From: Sorghum bicolor | Taxonomy: Eukaryota > Streptophyta > Magnoliopsida > Poales > Poaceae | Assembly: GCF_000003195.3 (NCBI RefSeq) | Contig: NW_018396416.1 | Coordinates: 123,908-187,907 of the forward strand | Length of the DNA: 64,000 nt | Direction: 5' to 3' | Part shown: positions 24,001 to 35,983 of the stretch, piece by piece | How the letters are laid out: each line of letters begins with the position of its first letter | Position numbering within the stretch: the first letter of the stretch is position 1 | Notes under the pieces: model-generated | What the model was told of the DNA's origin: nothing | The model's input: only the letters and a program-made list of their open reading frames with translations | Databases searched by the model: none | Program-made: the position numbers and the translations under genes

Positions 24001-24276
24001 TTCATTATTCTTTTTGCGTACAAGAACCGGATTGGCGAGCCAATCGGGGTGATACACTTCTTTTATGAATCCGGCTGCTAGAAGCCGTGTTATTTCTGTC
24101 CTAATAGCCTCCTTTTTGTCACGAGCGAACCGTCGCAGCTTTTGCTTGATTGGTCTTGCGGTCTTCGAGACATTTAAGGAGTGCTCGATCAGGTTTCGTG
24201 GGACGCCAGGCATGTCTGCGGGTTTCCATGCGAAAACGCTCACGTTGTCCCTTAGAAACCTGATGAGCGCGTCTTC
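21090..24276 (-). pseudogene. RT-RNase H-integrase of element A, one frameshift
   Basis: The frame opens right after the UAG at 24277-24279. RT shows [34 protein letters not shown] and [10 protein letters not shown]. RNase H shows [25 protein letters not shown] and [11 protein letters not shown], but the glutamate of NNVAEYEA in B is Lys in A (NNVAKYEA), hitting a catalytic position. A one-base insertion in a T run near 22208 (seven T versus six in B) shifts the frame before the integrase. Integrase continues 21090-22205 with HAGSCGNHAASRTL, CEGCQFFAKR, WGLDMIGPF, IITDLGTQF and VERANGMI, and ends RRFYP. Not functional as a single polyprotein. Confidence 0.9.
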
Positions 24277-24279
24277 CTA
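24277..24279 (-). promoter_or_regulatory. In-frame UAG between protease and RT, element A
   Basis: The protease frame ends ALIGANLDPK-stop and continues in the same frame with an ED-initiated segment leading to [12 protein letters not shown]. Same site and same following bases (GAAG) as in B and C. Confidence 0.6.
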
Positions 24280-27200
24280 TTTTGGATCCAGATTGGCCCC
24301 GATGAGGGCCGTCTTCTCGGGGCTGCCGTCGACCAGTTGCACTTCTTTGTACTCCTTGGATTTTGAGTTCTTTCTGGCGGTCTCCTGCTCGGGTAATGGG
24401 AGCTGGTCGGGACGCAGCTGCGTGGCTTGGGTTGCTGTTTCTGCCATGCGGATTGAGAGGTCGATTGCCTCGGTAATCTTGAAGCTTTCCTCTTCACAGA
24501 TATACGCGGTGTAGACGTTGCCTCTGACGGTTAGGACACCCTTCTCTGTAGGCAGTTTAAGGACCAGGTATGAGTAGTGCGGGACTGCCATGAACTTTGT
24601 CAACGATGGTCGGCCCAGTATGGCGTGGTAGGTCCCGTCGAAAGTGGTCGGGTGTGCCGAATTGGACAGGCAATGTTATCTGTCCGAGGGGCACTGAACT
24701 CTGACCTGGCAAAACCCCCCAGAATTGAGCATCGTAGGATTTTAGTTGTGCAGGAGATATTTTGAGGGCGGGCAGACTGTTGCGGAAGAGGATGTCGATG
24801 GAGCTTCCCCCGTCCACGAGCACGCGCTCGAATCTGATGCTGTTGATGCAAGGGTCCAGGATCAGAGGGAAACGACCTGGCTCTGGGATAGCGGCCCACT
24901 GATCCTTCCTGTTGAATGAGATCTCCCTGTGCGACCATGGGGGAAATTTTGGGTCTGCGATCAGCCCGTCCATGCTGTCTATATTGAGGCAGGCTCTCTT
25001 TAATAGCTTTCTCTCTCGCTTAGATTCGATGGAGACCTTGCCCCCGAAGATGGAGTGGACCACGTCAGTGGGGCTGACGTATTGGTGTCGGGGGTCCCTA
25101 TCTTGGTCCTCATCCTCGTCTTCGTGGTCGTGCCCGTCTCGCTTGCCATTTTTCTTGGTGGAGTCGTCTTGGGCGGTCCGCCGTGTGTAGATGCTCTGAG
25201 GACGCGACACTCCTCCATGGTATGATTAGACTTTGGATGCAGTTGGCACGGTCCCTTCACGTTTTGTTGTAGTCTTCTTGGTAGTCCCGCCGCCCATTGG
25301 GACGTTTGACCGTATTCACTTCATGGTCGTAGTCGCGGGGGCGCTTTCCTCTGAAATCGTCGCGATTGTCGCGGCGCCGATCCCAACCTTCTCTGTGATC
25401 GCGGTTGTCGGGGCAGCGGTGGTTCCCGTTGTCGTAGCGACCGCGACCGTCATCTCGCCGGGGAGGCTGGTCGGGACCTCTCGCATCGTCTCGGATTAGT
25501 TTCTCTGCGTCGTCGGCATCGGCGTAATTTTTAGCCGTGGCGAGGAGTTCCGCCACCGTTGTCTCGTCGTGGGAAATCTTCGGGATCTTAAGGCGCATAT
25601 CCAAGAATCATCGGATGTAATCGCGCAGAGGTTCATTCTTCCTGTCCCTTATCCTTTCGAGGTCGTACTTGTTTCCAGGCTGCTCGCATGTGGCGATGAA
25701 GTTGTCGATGAAAGCCTGGCGTAGCTCTTCCCAAGAGTCGAAGGAGTCCTCGGGCAAGCCAAGGAGCCACTGATGACCAGCCTGGTCGAGGACTACAGGG
25801 AAGTAGTTGGCCATGACGTGCTCATCTCCCGCTGCTGATCGGACGACAATTTCATAGAGAGTGATCCAGTTCTCTGGATTTTCCTTGCCGTCGTATTTTT
25901 TAAGTTTTTCGAGCTTGAAATTTCGGGGCCACACAACCTGGCGGAGGTGTGAGGAGAACTGTCTTAGGCCCGGGGGCCATGCGTTGCATCGTACTCGATA
26001 CGGCGCAGGTTTTCGTGGACTGCTCTCTCTGTGGCGCGCCTGTTGATGCGGTCCCAGGCATCTTTGGGAGGGATGTTGTATCGGAGATCCCTGTGCTGGT
26101 TTACTTCTTGACCGTGCCTGCGGTTCTGCTCGCGGTGACCCTCAGTGTCCCGACCACCATCGTTACGCCGTGAATCTTTTCGATGGTTGTCGGGAGAGCG
26201 GCTGCGGTGATGCCTGCTGGGAGGCGGTGAGGTCCGACTCCGATTGGTCTGGTCGGAGGTGGCTTCCGTATAAGAGACGTCCTGGACTCTTTTGAGCAGA
26301 GTGGCTGTCTGTCCCATTGCGGCAATCAGGTGCGCTCGGACGTTGGTTCGGACTCCCTGGCACTCAGGGGTATCAGGGAGCCGATCTAGATTAGCCATGG
26401 CGACAACCACGTTTGCGCTTAGCGTTTTGTAGACTGGCTGGTCCCCGACCATGTCAAAAGCGTCGCTGAGGTTATGCGGTGGAATTTGTCGTTGCTCATC
26501 TGCGCGTCGTCGGGCGCGATCAGCGTTGCGCTGCTCGCGGAGCTGCCTCTGCTCGTCCGTTTCTCCATCAACGACCGGCTCGTCGGCGCTGACGTTAAAA
26601 ACAATGTCCCCTCGCCGGGGGGGAAACACCGGGAAACGAGGGAAACCCGGAGGGTGTGAAGGCAAATCCAGGTTGTAGTCCTCGTCTTCGGAGTTTATAA
26701 CTTCGGTGGGGACGGAACCAGTGCTTGAGTTGGTGCTGGAAGCCTGACCGTCCCGTAGCTCTCGGATCGTCACCATGTTGACGTAGTGACGAGCAGGCCG
26801 ATCGTTTCTTTTCGGCGGCCAATCTGCCTTGCTGAAAATGGATTGCATGTGCCGTGAGTAGAGAGAGGCTGAGTTGTTCAGGCCACAAGGATAATCTTCC
26901 TCCTTAAGCTTGACGGTCCGTCCTGAGGGAGTTGAAGTTATCGTCAGAGACGTTCCCAGCCGTTCGTGTGTAACGACACGAGTTGGCCGGCGGGATTTGA
27001 AGAAATCCGTTGAAGCGGCTTGATCAGCCTGGCGCAGGATTCCATCTACTAGTTGGGAGGCTTCAAGTAGCTTGGAATCAGCGCGATCAAGCGCTTGAAG
27101 AAGGTCCGAGCAGTCGATCTTCTTTCCCTTGTAGAGCGGGAACGGTGGTCGGGCGCTCGGTGCCGCCATCCGGGTGGTCGGAGGCGACGTGATCTCAGAT

Positions 27201-27322
27201 TGGATCTGAGTTCCCTTCGAAACCGTGGTCGTAAGGCCACCGCCACGCGTCGTCCACGTGATCTGGCCGACGGTGAACGTGAGGCCTCCGGGCACGGTCG
27301 CGGAAGCTGGGATTGTAACCAT
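24280..27322 (-). pseudogene. Gag-protease of element A, multiple lesions
   Basis: Start is ATG 27322 (MVTIPASATVPGG). Comparison with B shows a one-base deletion near 25972, CGA-to-TGA at the DYIRR site (25605-25607), a 75-bp in-frame deletion near 25560 removing the FIKGLRFHEALRNK region of the capsid, one-base deletions near 25257 and 25193, and a deletion in the protease near 24645 that removes the INFVVADFDG stretch but keeps YHAILGR. Recognisable parts are the capsid (WPRNFKLEKLKKYDGKENPE), a CQLHPKSNHTMEEC zinc-knuckle variant, and the protease motif VLVDGGSSIDILF. Confidence 0.9.
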
Positions 27323-27350
27323 CTTGTTCGCTAGAGAAGTTGCACGCACA

Positions 27351-27369
27351 CCCCCTACCTGGCGCGCCA
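27351..27369 (-). other. Primer binding site, element A
   Basis: Minus strand TGGCGCGCCAGGTAGGGGG, one base inside the 5' LTR. It differs from the site in C mainly at three positions in the middle. Primer tRNA not assigned. Confidence 0.75.
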
Positions 27370-27370
27370 C

Positions 27371-27830
27371 TGTCGACGAAAGCTAGTCGGCAGTCTACCT
27401 TGGAGTATACCCACGGCAGTAGTTTATCGGTTGACGGTGCGCAAACTACGAACTCGATGGTGACGCAAGACACGGACAAGCTTTTTATCCAGGTTCGGCC
27501 GCCGAGTTGGCGTAATACCTACGTCCTGTGTCTGGTTGTATTGATTTGTGTTTAGAGAATATGATGTCCTAGGGGGGTCCCTCGCCTCTCCTTATATAGT
27601 CTGGAGGGCAGGGTTACAGATCTGGAAACTAATCCTAGTCGGTTACAATTGCCATAGATAGTTCGATATCAATTCCTATTCTAACCGACTAGAATCCTGC
27701 TTGATCTCCACGTCTTGTTTCCTTGCGCGAAACTCCAAGCTGTCGGATCAAACCTTGAGCTTGTCTCGTAATGGGCCAAGCCTCCTGGCCCAAGTCTAGC
27801 CGTAAGGGTATAGGGGTCTATACCCCCACA
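27371..27830 (-). repeat. 5' LTR of element A
   Basis: 460 bp, TGTCGACGAAAGC to TATACCCCCACA. Minus-strand TATATAAG at 27591-27598. About eight differences from the 3' LTR, all transitions. Followed by the target duplication GTATG and satellite. Confidence 0.95.
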
Positions 27831-30800
27831 GTATGTTCCATGCAAACCGTACACCTATCTTTCATCAAGATTAGCACTATCTCTAGACAGACTGAACCGA
27901 GCTTTCACTTGAGCCTCTTCACCTAGGAGTACCATCGGGAACTTCCACAATGGTTTCTGAGCCTATGGTGCACTGGGCACAAACCATGCACATATCTTGC
28001 ACCGAAACTAATAGTACCTCCAACAGGACTCAAGCGAGATTCCATATGATACACTTCATCTAGTAGTTCCATCGGGTGCATCTAGAGTTCCATCGAGTGT
28101 GTCCAAATTGATTTCTGAGCATATGGTATGTTCCATGCAAACCGTGCACCTATCTTGCATCAAGATTAGAACTATCTCCAAATAGACAGAACCAAGATTC
28201 CACATGAGCCTCTTCAGCAAGGAGTACCATCGCGTGTGTCAAAAATAGTTTATTAGCCTATGGCGCATTAGGCACAAACCGTGTACCTATCTTGTACCGA
28301 AACTAACACTATCTCCAAAGAGACCGAAGTGAGATTCTATATGACACACGTCATCTAGGAGTTCTATTGGGTGCTTCCAAATATATTTCGAAGCATATGG
28401 TACATTCGATGCAATTTGTGCACCTATCTTGCATCAAGATTAGCACTCTCTCCAAACAAAGCAAATTGAGCTTCCACTTGAGCCCCTTTACCTAGGAGTA
28501 TCATCGGGTGCATCCAAAATGGTTTCTTAGCCTATGATGCATTAGGCGCAAACTGTGTACCTATCTTGCACCAAAACTAACTTTGTCTCCAAACAGACCA
28601 AAGCGAGACTCTATATGACACATGTCATCTAGGAGTTCTATTAGGGTGTGTCTAAATAGATTTCTTAGCATATGGTATGTTCCATGCAAACCGTGCACCT
28701 ATCTTGCATCAAGATTAGTACTATCTCCAAACAGATCAAACCGCCTTCCACTTGAGCCTCTTCACCTAGGATTATCATCGGGTGCTTCCATAATGGTTTC
28801 CGAGCCTATGGTGCATTATGCGGAAAGCATGCACCAATCTTGCACCTAAACTAACAATGTCTCCAAACAGATTGAAGCAAAATTCCATATGACGCACATG
28901 ATCTAGCAGTTCTATCGGGTGCGTCCAAATTGATTTATGAGAATATGGTATGTTCCATGCAAACCGTACACCTATCTTTCATCAAGACTAGCACTATCTC
29001 CAGACAGACTGAACCGAGCTTTCACTTGAGCCTCTTCACCTAGGAGTACCATCGGGAACTTCCACAACGGTTTCTGAGCCTATGGTGCACTGGGCATAAA
29101 CCATGCACATATCTTGCACCGAAACTAATAGTACCTCCAACAGGACTCAAGCGAGATTCCATATGATACACTTCATCTAGTAGTTCCATCGGGTGCATCT
29201 ACAGTTCCATCGAGTGTGTCCAAATTGATTTCTGAGCATATGGTATGTTCCCTGCAAACCTTGCACCTATCTTGCATCAAGATTATAACTATCTCCAAAC
29301 AGACAGAACCAAGATTCCACATGAGCCTCTTCACCAAGGAGTACCATCGCGTGCGTCCAAAATAGTTTCTTAGCCTATAGTGCATTAGGCACAAACCGTT
29401 TACCTATGTTGCACCGAAACTAACACTATCTCCAAATAGACCGAAGTGAGATTCTGTATGATACACGTCATCTAGGAGTTCTATTGGTTGCTTCCAAATA
29501 TATTTCTAAGCATATGGTACGTTTGATGCAATTCATGCACTTATCTTGCTCAAGATTAGCACTATCTCCAAACAAAGCAAACTGAGCTTCCACTTGAGCC
29601 CCTTTACCTAGGAGTATCATCGGGTGCATCCAAAATGATTTCTTAGCCTATGACGCATTAGGCGCAAACTGTGTACCTATCTTGCACCAAAACTAACTCT
29701 GCCTCCAAACAGACCAAAGCGAGATTCCATATGACACATGTCATCTAGGAGTTCTATTGGGATGCGTCCAAATGGATTTCTTAGCATATGGTATGTTCAT
29801 GCAAACCGTGCACCTATCTTGCATCAAGATTAGCACTATCTCCAAACAGATCAAACCGACCTTCCACTTGAGCCTCTTCACCTAGGAGTATTATCAGTTG
29901 CTTCCATAATGGTTTTCGAGCCTATGGTGCATTATGCGCAAACCATGCACCAATCTTGCACCAAAACTAACACCGTCTCCAAACAGATTGAAGCAAGATT
30001 CCATATGACACACATGATCTAGGAGTTCTATCGGGTGCGTCCAAATTGATTTTTGAGAATATGGTACATTCCATGCAAACCGTACACCTATCTTGCATCA
30101 AGATTATCACTATCTTCAAACAGACCGAACCGAGCTTTCACTTGAGCCTCTTCACCTAGGGCTATCATCGGGAACTTCCACAACGGTTTCTGAGCCTATG
30201 GTGCACTGGGCACAAACCATGCACCTATCTTGCACCGAAACTAATACTATCTCCAACTGGACTGAAGCGAGATTCCTTCACCTAGTAGTTCCATCGGGTG
30301 CATCTACAGTTCCATCGGGTGTGCCCAAATTGATTTCTGAGCATATGGTATATTCCATGCAAACCGTGCACCTATCTTGCATCAAGATTAGAACTATCTC
30401 CAAACAGACAGAACCAAGATTCCACATGAGCCTCTTCACCAAGGAGTACCAACGTGTGCGTCCAAAATAGTTTCTTAGCCTATGGTGCATTAGGCACAAA
30501 CCGTGTACCTATCTTGCACCGAAACTAACACTATCTCCAAAGAGACCGAAGTGAGATTCTATATGACACACGTCATCTAGGAGTTCTATTGGGTGCTTCC
30601 AAATATATTTCTAAGCATATGGTACGTTCGATGCAATTTGCGCACCTATCTTGCATCAAGATTAGCAATATCTCCAAACAAAGCAAACTGAGCTTCCAAT
30701 TGAGCCCCTTTACCCAGGAGTATCATCGGGTGCATCCAAAATGGTTTCTTAGCCTATGATGCATTAGGCGCAAACTGTGTACCTATCTTGCACCAAAACT

Positions 30801-30941
30801 AACTCTGTCTCCAAACAGACCAAAGCGAGATTCCATATGACACATGTCATCTAGGAGTTCTATTGGGATGCATCCAAATGGATTTCTTAGCATCTGGTAT
30901 GTTCTATGCAAACCGTACACCTATCTTGCATCAAGATTAGC
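27831..30941. repeat. Satellite array, segment 2
   Basis: Continues the D4 unit interrupted by A and then runs D1-D2-D3-D4 repeatedly. D4 leads are near 27900, 29015 and 30135; D1 near 28198, 29317 and 30420. It ends inside the second half of a dimer at CAAGATTAGC, which is the target of the next insertion. Confidence 0.9.
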
Positions 30942-33900
30942 TATAACACCTCCGTGTTAAGCCTGCATATTGCATATACTTAATTAACCTTAAACCTTCA
31001 CGAAGCATGGCATAAACATCATCAAGCAATAACCTTAAATGCATCATTATTTTTTTGTGTGTTGCATTTTGTTTCAATTTAATTAATTGCATGAGCATTG
31101 CTTTGTTAACTAATTGTCCTGCAAACCAATTAGTCAAGTTGGATCCCTATGCCTAGTCTTCAAATGAATTAATAAAGTTCTTTGCAAAAGATTTGAGGCA
31201 TTTTGGAGCAAAAGAAATTACTTTGAAAAATAAATTCCTTTTTGCCCTGAATTCAAAATAATTTATAGTTCACAAATTATTTAGAATTTTGAGTTGAGAC
31301 CTAAATGAAAGTTGTTCAGTTTGAATTTCTCTACAACTTTTATTTTGGGCATTTTTCGTGAAAAAGCTTCCAAGTTTGCCAAATACTGCTTTTGAGTTGG
31401 ATTCAAAAAAATTTTTTTAAAAAAGAGAAAAGCCAGCGCGAGCCGGCAGGCCGAATTCGGCCCACGCCAGCCCACCGACCCGCACCCGCGTCTGCGTCCG
31501 CACCCGCGCGCCGCGCGCGTCGTGGCCGACCGGCCACAGGCCGGGAGCGCCACGCGCTCGCCGTCGCCTGGCTGCCGCGCCGCGTGGCCGGCGATGCCTG
31601 GCGAGCGGGCCCCGCCACGGCCGCCTACACCCGAAATGGGACACGCCCCGTCCCATTTTCGCTCGGCCGCGCCCGCTCGCTCCCTCCTCCGGTCTCGCCT
31701 CACTCGCGGCTGCAGCACGCACCTCCGTCGCGACGTTCGCCGTCGCCGGCGTGCTTGGCCTCGCCCGCGCCCGCTCAAGCCTCGCCTGTGTGCGCTCGAG
31801 CCCCGCCACCACCCGCGCCACCCGTCCGCTCGTGTCCCGCCGCTGCCATCGTCGGTAGGGAGGCCGATTTGGCCGTTTTCCTCCGCACCGCCATGGACGG
31901 GGCTCCGTGAGCTCGTGCTCCGCCGCGTCTGCGCCTCCTTTCTCCCTCCCTTGCTATCTCTGCGCAAGCACCAGGGCCGCTAGAACCCGAATCGAGTTTT
32001 CCCGCGCTCAATCGGAGCAATGCGCGCGCTTTGGTCACCGCGCAGCGCTCGTCGTAGCTCTTCTCCGCCGCCGTGCTGCCATGCACGCGGCCGGGAACCT
32101 CCAGCGCCCCATGCGCACACCTAACCGTAGGGATAGGTCCGCCTCGTGCTCGCACACGTGGTGCGCTCCTCGTCGGAGCCCAACCGGCGCCGGAAACGGC
32201 CGCCGTGCCTCCGTGCCAACCGCCGGAGCGCCGGCCACCGCCTCGGCCTGGCCGGGGGAGAGGGCGAGGGTTTTGGGCCGAGAGGCTCCGCCTGGCCGCG
32301 GCAACGGCCTGCTGGGCCGGCCCATGCGCCAGGGTTTCGGCCCTTTTCTTTTTATTCGATTTACAGAAAATGTTTTGAGTGGATTTGAATTTTTAGCTAG
32401 GGCAAATGAGATCCAAATTTGACAAAATTTGTTTTGTTAGATTTCTACTTAATAGATCTATCATTGAAAAATATGAGATGTATTTGTGGTGAATATTTTC
32501 TGTGTAGATCTATTTAATTGCTTAAAAAGCTGAAATCTGAGAAAATGCATAGTAAATAGGTTATTGCTCTGAAAAATGTGATTCTTGTTTTGTTAGACTC
32601 TATGTGTGGTGTAGTTGCTGGAAAAATTAAATGGAATGCATTTACTGTACAAAAATATTGGAATATGATTTAATTTCATTTTTGGGCTGATTCTTGTATG
32701 ATTTTTAATAAATAAAGTATGTGGAATTATGCCTTGATAATTTTTACTAACTTCTCTTGTGCTAAGTAGTGTTATGTAAAAATATGAATTCTGTTGTTTG
32801 ACACTTTTCACTGTACAAAGTTATTAAATGTACATTTCTGACCAGTAGCTTCATCTTTTTGTGTAGGCTGCTGTACTTAGCAAAAAGTGGTGAAAAATTT
32901 ATCATGACTCTGCTATAGCATAGAGTAGCTCCTGTAATTTTTGTGGAATTTTCTGAGCTATCTAGACAGAGGTCACAGTTCAAGCCTGTTTATTCACATG
33001 AAATGATAAGTAATAGGATTAAAACGATTTTATGGTTTCATAGCCATTCTTGTGCATTTTCGATTGTGTGATGCTTGCTGGTTCTTTGTTTCGCATCCTG
33101 GCTGAAATGTGGTGTTGGTAATGAGTAGTAGTTTCCTTCTCGTAATTTCGCGTTGTGTGTGTGTGCCTAGCCACATCACTCTTCTTGGTGCACTTCTCTA
33201 AATATTTAGAGAAGAAGTATGCACTTACTCCGTAAATGAGTTAGGTTGTTAATAGAAAGGAGATATGCACCTACTCTGTCAAAAGATCTAGTACTCATCT
33301 TCACTCGTGATCATCATACATCGTGCATTCATGATACTTATGCACGTGCATCGCATCATACAGGTTCGCAAGAGGACCTCCCGTATTCGGAGATAGAGGA
33401 GGGCCCGCAGGAGGAGCCCCAGCCGGAGGTCTTCCCCGAGGAAGGCCAAGAGGAGTTGCCGGAGTGCCCAGACCACCGCGCGTCTGACTTTGTGCAAGGC
33501 AAGCACCGGAGCATTTACTTACCTATGCTTTCTAACAGTCCAATTATGCTTTATGATTGTTGCATTAAGTATAGGAGTTGTGTGACACCGTTGCTGCATT
33601 ATATCCTTGCTTTACCATTGATTATCCTCCCTTGATATACCCTGCTAGTCTAGGGCGAGTTTATGCTTAGCCTGCTTAGACGGTAGAAGTCGGGTGATTT
33701 CCTGTCATCCGCGAGATAGGTGGTTACCTATGATTGATGGAAGAGCTTATGTTGGATATCATCTAGTTAATGGCTATGGTGGATAAGTGGAGACCGGACG
33801 GAGTCTTGTGGGGTTGTTGGACCATAGTGATTCCGTCTGTGTCGATTAAGGACCGTACCGTTGCTGTACCCCAAGTCATGTTGAACGCATGCCTCATGTT

Positions 33901-34978
33901 TAGCTGGCCGGATAAGTCGTTCCGACCGCGAAGCCCAACACTATCCGGGCCGGTTCTTGATCCGTTCGCACCGTATTGGAGATGGATGGGGGACTACGGG
34001 GGCGCGAAGAGTAAGTCCGAGGCCAGCGTGGCTGGCTAAGGCAGTCGGGCGGTCCCCGGGTACGGTGGTTCTATGCGAGTCCGCGTGCTTGTCTTCCTGA
34101 ATACGTGCCATGGTGACCTGTAGCTCACCTTAGCGGGTGGGTGTGGTTTGCATAAGGAATACCCCTGAGCTCAGTAGTAATCGATTCGAATCGCCATCGT
34201 TCCTGGACAGTGAACACTTGACTTGAGCTGCACCATCGTAGTAATGAGTATGGAATGTGATTAACGATGATGATGAGATAAGTTGATGAATATGAGTATG
34301 AACACTACTTACTTGCTTAATTAGGATTAACACTATACTGATGCTTAGTACAGGTGCTCACCTAGCATAAATAGGAATGAATAAGCTGAGCTATCAATTA
34401 AATATTACTATTGTTTTCCGCAAAGGAGTCAAGCCATCCCCCGATATAGCCAGTCATGCTCCTTGGAGTCTTTTCTTTTGAGTTAGTCGGGTAAGTCTAG
34501 CTGAGTACCTTCTCGTACTCAGGGTTTTTCCCGCTTGTTGTTTGTGCAGACGGGCATACCTACCACGGGTATTGCGAGACTTGTCTTTTCCCAGTGGACT
34601 AGAAGACCTTGGGCAAGGTTAATCTTAGTACTCTTCCCCAACTGCTTTTGATGGATGGACTCTGGACTGGCACTGTATGAATCTTAAAGGTGTGAGTTGG
34701 GTTGAGCTTTCAAAACTATCTTGTTTCCGCTACTTGAACTTGAGGAACTCGGTTTGTAATAACTTTACTTCCGCACTCTGATGTTGTTGAACTATTTGCG
34801 AAATGTTGTAACATGCGAACGGTGACGCTAAACTTGTACGATCTTGGTTGATGATGTTTGGTTTGAAATCCTTCGAGATTTCCGGACTACCGGGTTTATA
34901 ACGGCTTAAGTGTGACAAATGCTTGCTTAGCGAGTGGTGTTTCGCTTATGCTTTTATAAATTGGTCGGTTCTGTTACA
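30942..34978 (+). mobile_element. Probable solo LTR, 4037 bp, Ty3/gypsy (Del/Tekay-like by its ends)
   Basis: Interrupts the satellite motif GATTAGCACTATC with a TTAGC duplication at 30937-30941 and 34979-34983. Ends are TATAACA and TGTTACA, consistent with an ancestral TGTAACA...TGTTACA LTR whose second base mutated G to A. Orientation follows the TGTAACACC-type start. There is no gag-pol, no primer binding site and no internal repeat of itself. A GC-rich island spans about 31430-32330 and AT-rich sequence flanks it. A non-autonomous element without coding sequence is the alternative. Confidence 0.7.
33193..33214. repeat. Perfect 22-bp palindrome in the solo LTR
   Basis: Arms CTTCTCTAAAT and ATTTAGAGAAG meet with no spacer. 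No gene is attached to it. Confidence 0.7.
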
Positions 34979-35436
34979 TTAGCACTATCTCCAAATAGAT
35001 CGAACCGACCTTCCACTTGAGCCTCTTCACCTAGGAGTATTATCGGGTGCTTCCATAATGGTTTTCGAGCCTATGGTGTATTATGCACAAACCATGCACA
35101 AATCTTGCACCTAAACTAACACTGTCTCTAAACAGATTGAAGCAAGATTCCATATGACACACATGATCTAGGAGTTCTATCGGGTGCGTCCAAATTGATT
35201 TATGAGAATATGGTATGTTCCATGCAAACAGTACACCTACCTTTCATCAAGATTAGCACTATCTCCAAATAGACCGAACCGAACTTTCACTTGAGCCTCT
35301 TCACCTAGGACTACCATCGGGAACTTCCACAACAATTTTTGAGCCTATGGTGCACTGGGCACAAACCATGCAACTATCTTGCATCGAAACTAATACTATC
35401 TCCAACTGGACCGAAGCGAGATTCCATATGATACAC
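34979..35436. repeat. Satellite array, segment 3
   Basis: Begins with the second TTAGC copy, D3 then D4 dimers, and stops at ATATGATACAC, where mitochondrial DNA starts. The same unit resumes at 36833. Confidence 0.9.
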
Positions 35437-35785
35437 GTTCTATAGAGAGAAGCACCTATCCCTATAGAAAGAACCTAATCTTTACCGTCTCTACTGAGAT
35501 TTCAGACCAGAAAGGAGTAGACTCTAGGTTAAATTGCGTATAGAAAGAGATTCGTCTCGTAAGAGCAGGTTGAAGCGCATAGGCAACTTCAGCTATATGC
35601 TTAACACATGCAAATCTAACGAAGTGCTCCTAGACGACTCTTTCTTTGAGATTCCGTAAGTAACCTAGTGCATGTGCCTTTGAAGAAAATGAAATACGAA
35701 CAACCGTGCTGGTCGTAATAGATCGACTTGAATGCGTCTTCTTGCTCCAGCATTCAAGTTCCATTTCAAGGAAGGACGACGTACC

Positions 35786-35983
35786 ATGATACTTTCTGTT
35801 TTGTCGAGCCCTGCTTTGGTCTCTGGTTTGATGGTTGTACGTGCTGAAAATCCGGTACATTCCGTTTTGTTTCCCATCCTAGTTTTTTGCGACACTTCTG
35901 GTTTACTTATTTTGTTAGGTCTCGACTTCTCTGCTATGATCTTCCCAGTAGTTCATATAGGAGCTATTGCCGTTTCATTCCTA
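35786..35983 (+). pseudogene. nad6: 5' part of mitochondrial NADH dehydrogenase subunit 6
   Basis: The first 66 codons (MILSVLSSPALVSGLMV..., ending HIGAIAVSFL) match the N-terminal membrane segments of plant mitochondrial Nad6, a complex I inner-membrane subunit of roughly 200 residues. Homology stops abruptly after SFL and a different sequence follows in frame. The break could predate the transfer, because plant mitochondrial genomes often carry chimeric genes. Several residues differ from the usual plant form as I remember it, consistent with nuclear decay. Confidence 0.85.

Larger units (their letters stand above)
15941..27830 (-). mobile_element. Element A: complete Tat-like Ty3/gypsy element (11,890 bp)
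   Basis: Two 460-bp LTRs flank gag-protease, RT-RNase H-integrase and an opposite-strand spliced gene. The 5-bp target duplication GTATG is at 15936-15940 and 27831-27835, and joining the flanks restores an ordinary satellite unit (GTATGTTCCATGC). The LTRs differ at about eight sites by eye, all transitions, so the insertion is fairly young. Gag-protease has several frameshifts and deletions, pol has one frameshift, and the antisense gene has a nonsense codon. Confidence 0.95.

Noticed and set aside
31392..32422. Several overlapping open frames on both strands in the GC-rich part of the solo LTR
   Set aside because: High GC removes stop codons in all frames. The translations are low-complexity Arg/Ala/Pro with no domain.
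33246..33635. Possible host exon with acidic Glu/Pro-rich translation
   Set aside because: Short, inside the solo LTR, without splice partners or domain. Not enough to call a gene.
30942..34978. DNA transposon with terminal inverted repeats TATAACA/TGTTACA
   Set aside because: Inverted ends are only about 7 bp and end in a TG/CA-like pair with a 5-bp duplication, which fits an LTR better. No transposase was found.
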